Below, in pieces: positions 63,798 to 64,000 of a stretch of 64,000 nucleotides of DNA (the first letter of the stretch is position 1; every line of letters starts with the position of its first letter). The notes under the pieces were generated by a model, which had not been told where the DNA came from, made no database searches, and worked only from the letters and a program-made list of their open reading frames with translations. The DNA lies in contig JADJAB010000011.1 in the NCBI GenBank assembly GCA_016704435.1, positions 62,001 to 126,000 on the forward strand, in the 5' to 3' direction. The DNA is from Rhodobacter sp. Its GTDB lineage: Bacteria; Pseudomonadota; Alphaproteobacteria; Rhodobacterales; Rhodobacteraceae. Made by a program: the position numbers and the translations under genes.

Positions 63798-64000
63798 TCA
63801 GGCCCGTTCCAGCGCCAGCCGGGCGCCGAGGGCGGCAAAAGAGGCGGCGAATGCGCGTTTCATCCAGGTCAGGATGCGGGGCGAGGACAGGACGGCCTTG
63901 CGCCCCGAAGCGGCGATGGCGGCGTACATGAGGAAGGTCAGGAAGGTCAGCGCGGTGAAACCGGCGCCAAGGGTTGCAAGCTCGGCCAGGCCGGCATTGG
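63798..64000 (-). CDS. LysE family exporter, C-terminal part
   Basis: Only the last 67 codons are inside the window. They end in a membrane segment (FTALTFLTFLMYAAIAAS) and the pattern SPRILTWMKRAFAASFAALG followed by ARLALERA, which is typical of the C-terminus of LysE/RhtB amino-acid exporters. The rest lies beyond the right edge. Substrate unknown. Confidence 0.65.
   Translation of the reverse strand, partial: NAGLAELATLGAGFTALTFLTFLMYAAIAASGRKAVLSSPRILTWMKRAFAASFAALGARLALERA

Overview
The window is about 64 kb of high-GC DNA from an alphaproteobacterium, most likely of the family Rhodobacteraceae (Paracoccus/Rhodobacter group). The support is a sox gene order of the Paracoccus type, a serC-serA operon with an alphaproteobacterial serC leader, three deformylase-like genes in front of fmt, and gene content typical of the family. 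No rRNA, tRNA, CRISPR array, transposase or prophage gene was seen, and no gene-free stretch exceeds 300 bases.

Region 1 (about 0.2-16.7 kb, plus strand) is one long catabolic operon. It holds a Gfo/Idh/MocA oxidoreductase, a fused CoA-transferase, an internally deleted enoyl-CoA hydratase, an aldehyde dehydrogenase, a complete sugar-type ABC importer with a second shortened binding protein, two GMC flavin oxidoreductases, an SDR, a Dabb protein, a DUF993 aldolase-like protein and a LacI regulator. The substrate is not known; a polyol, cyclitol or glycoside oxidised and then activated to a CoA ester would fit.

Region 2 (16.7-31.5 kb) is a sulfur-oxidation locus. The minus-strand genes run soxV-W-X-Y-Z-A-C-D-E-F and a soxH-like gene. 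The plus strand carries soxS, soxR and soxT, then a YeeE pair, a persulfide dioxygenase and a SulP transporter. soxB, normally between soxA and soxC, is absent. Two hairpins occupy the 127-bp soxA-soxC gap. AT-rich operator-like sequences lie in front of soxV/soxS, soxX and the YeeE pair and suit control by the ArsR-family SoxR.

Region 3 (31.5-43.5 kb) has gph, a redoxin and rpe, followed by a galactoside-use locus: GH42 beta-galactosidase, 2-dehydro-3-deoxygalactonokinase, GH36 alpha-galactosidase and a CUT1 ABC importer, with a divergent IclR regulator and the importer ATPase. Galactosides would be imported, cut to galactose and degraded by the De Ley-Doudoroff route.

Region 4 (43.5-64 kb) is mostly housekeeping: serA, serC and its leader, serB, a GNAT protein, a TSUP permease, an atypical SDR, smc, a glycosyltransferase, a lytic transglycosylase, cobD/cbiB, an L,D-transpeptidase, a PatB-type lyase, three def-like genes with fmt, a TetR regulator, a TRIC-type channel, rnhA and a partial LysE exporter.

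Eight otherwise intact genes carry small frameshifts, nine in all and mostly single-base changes in short G/C runs. Restoring each gives a protein of normal family length. This looks more like consensus error in a draft assembly than true decay, but the hydratase deletion and the missing soxB cannot be explained that way.
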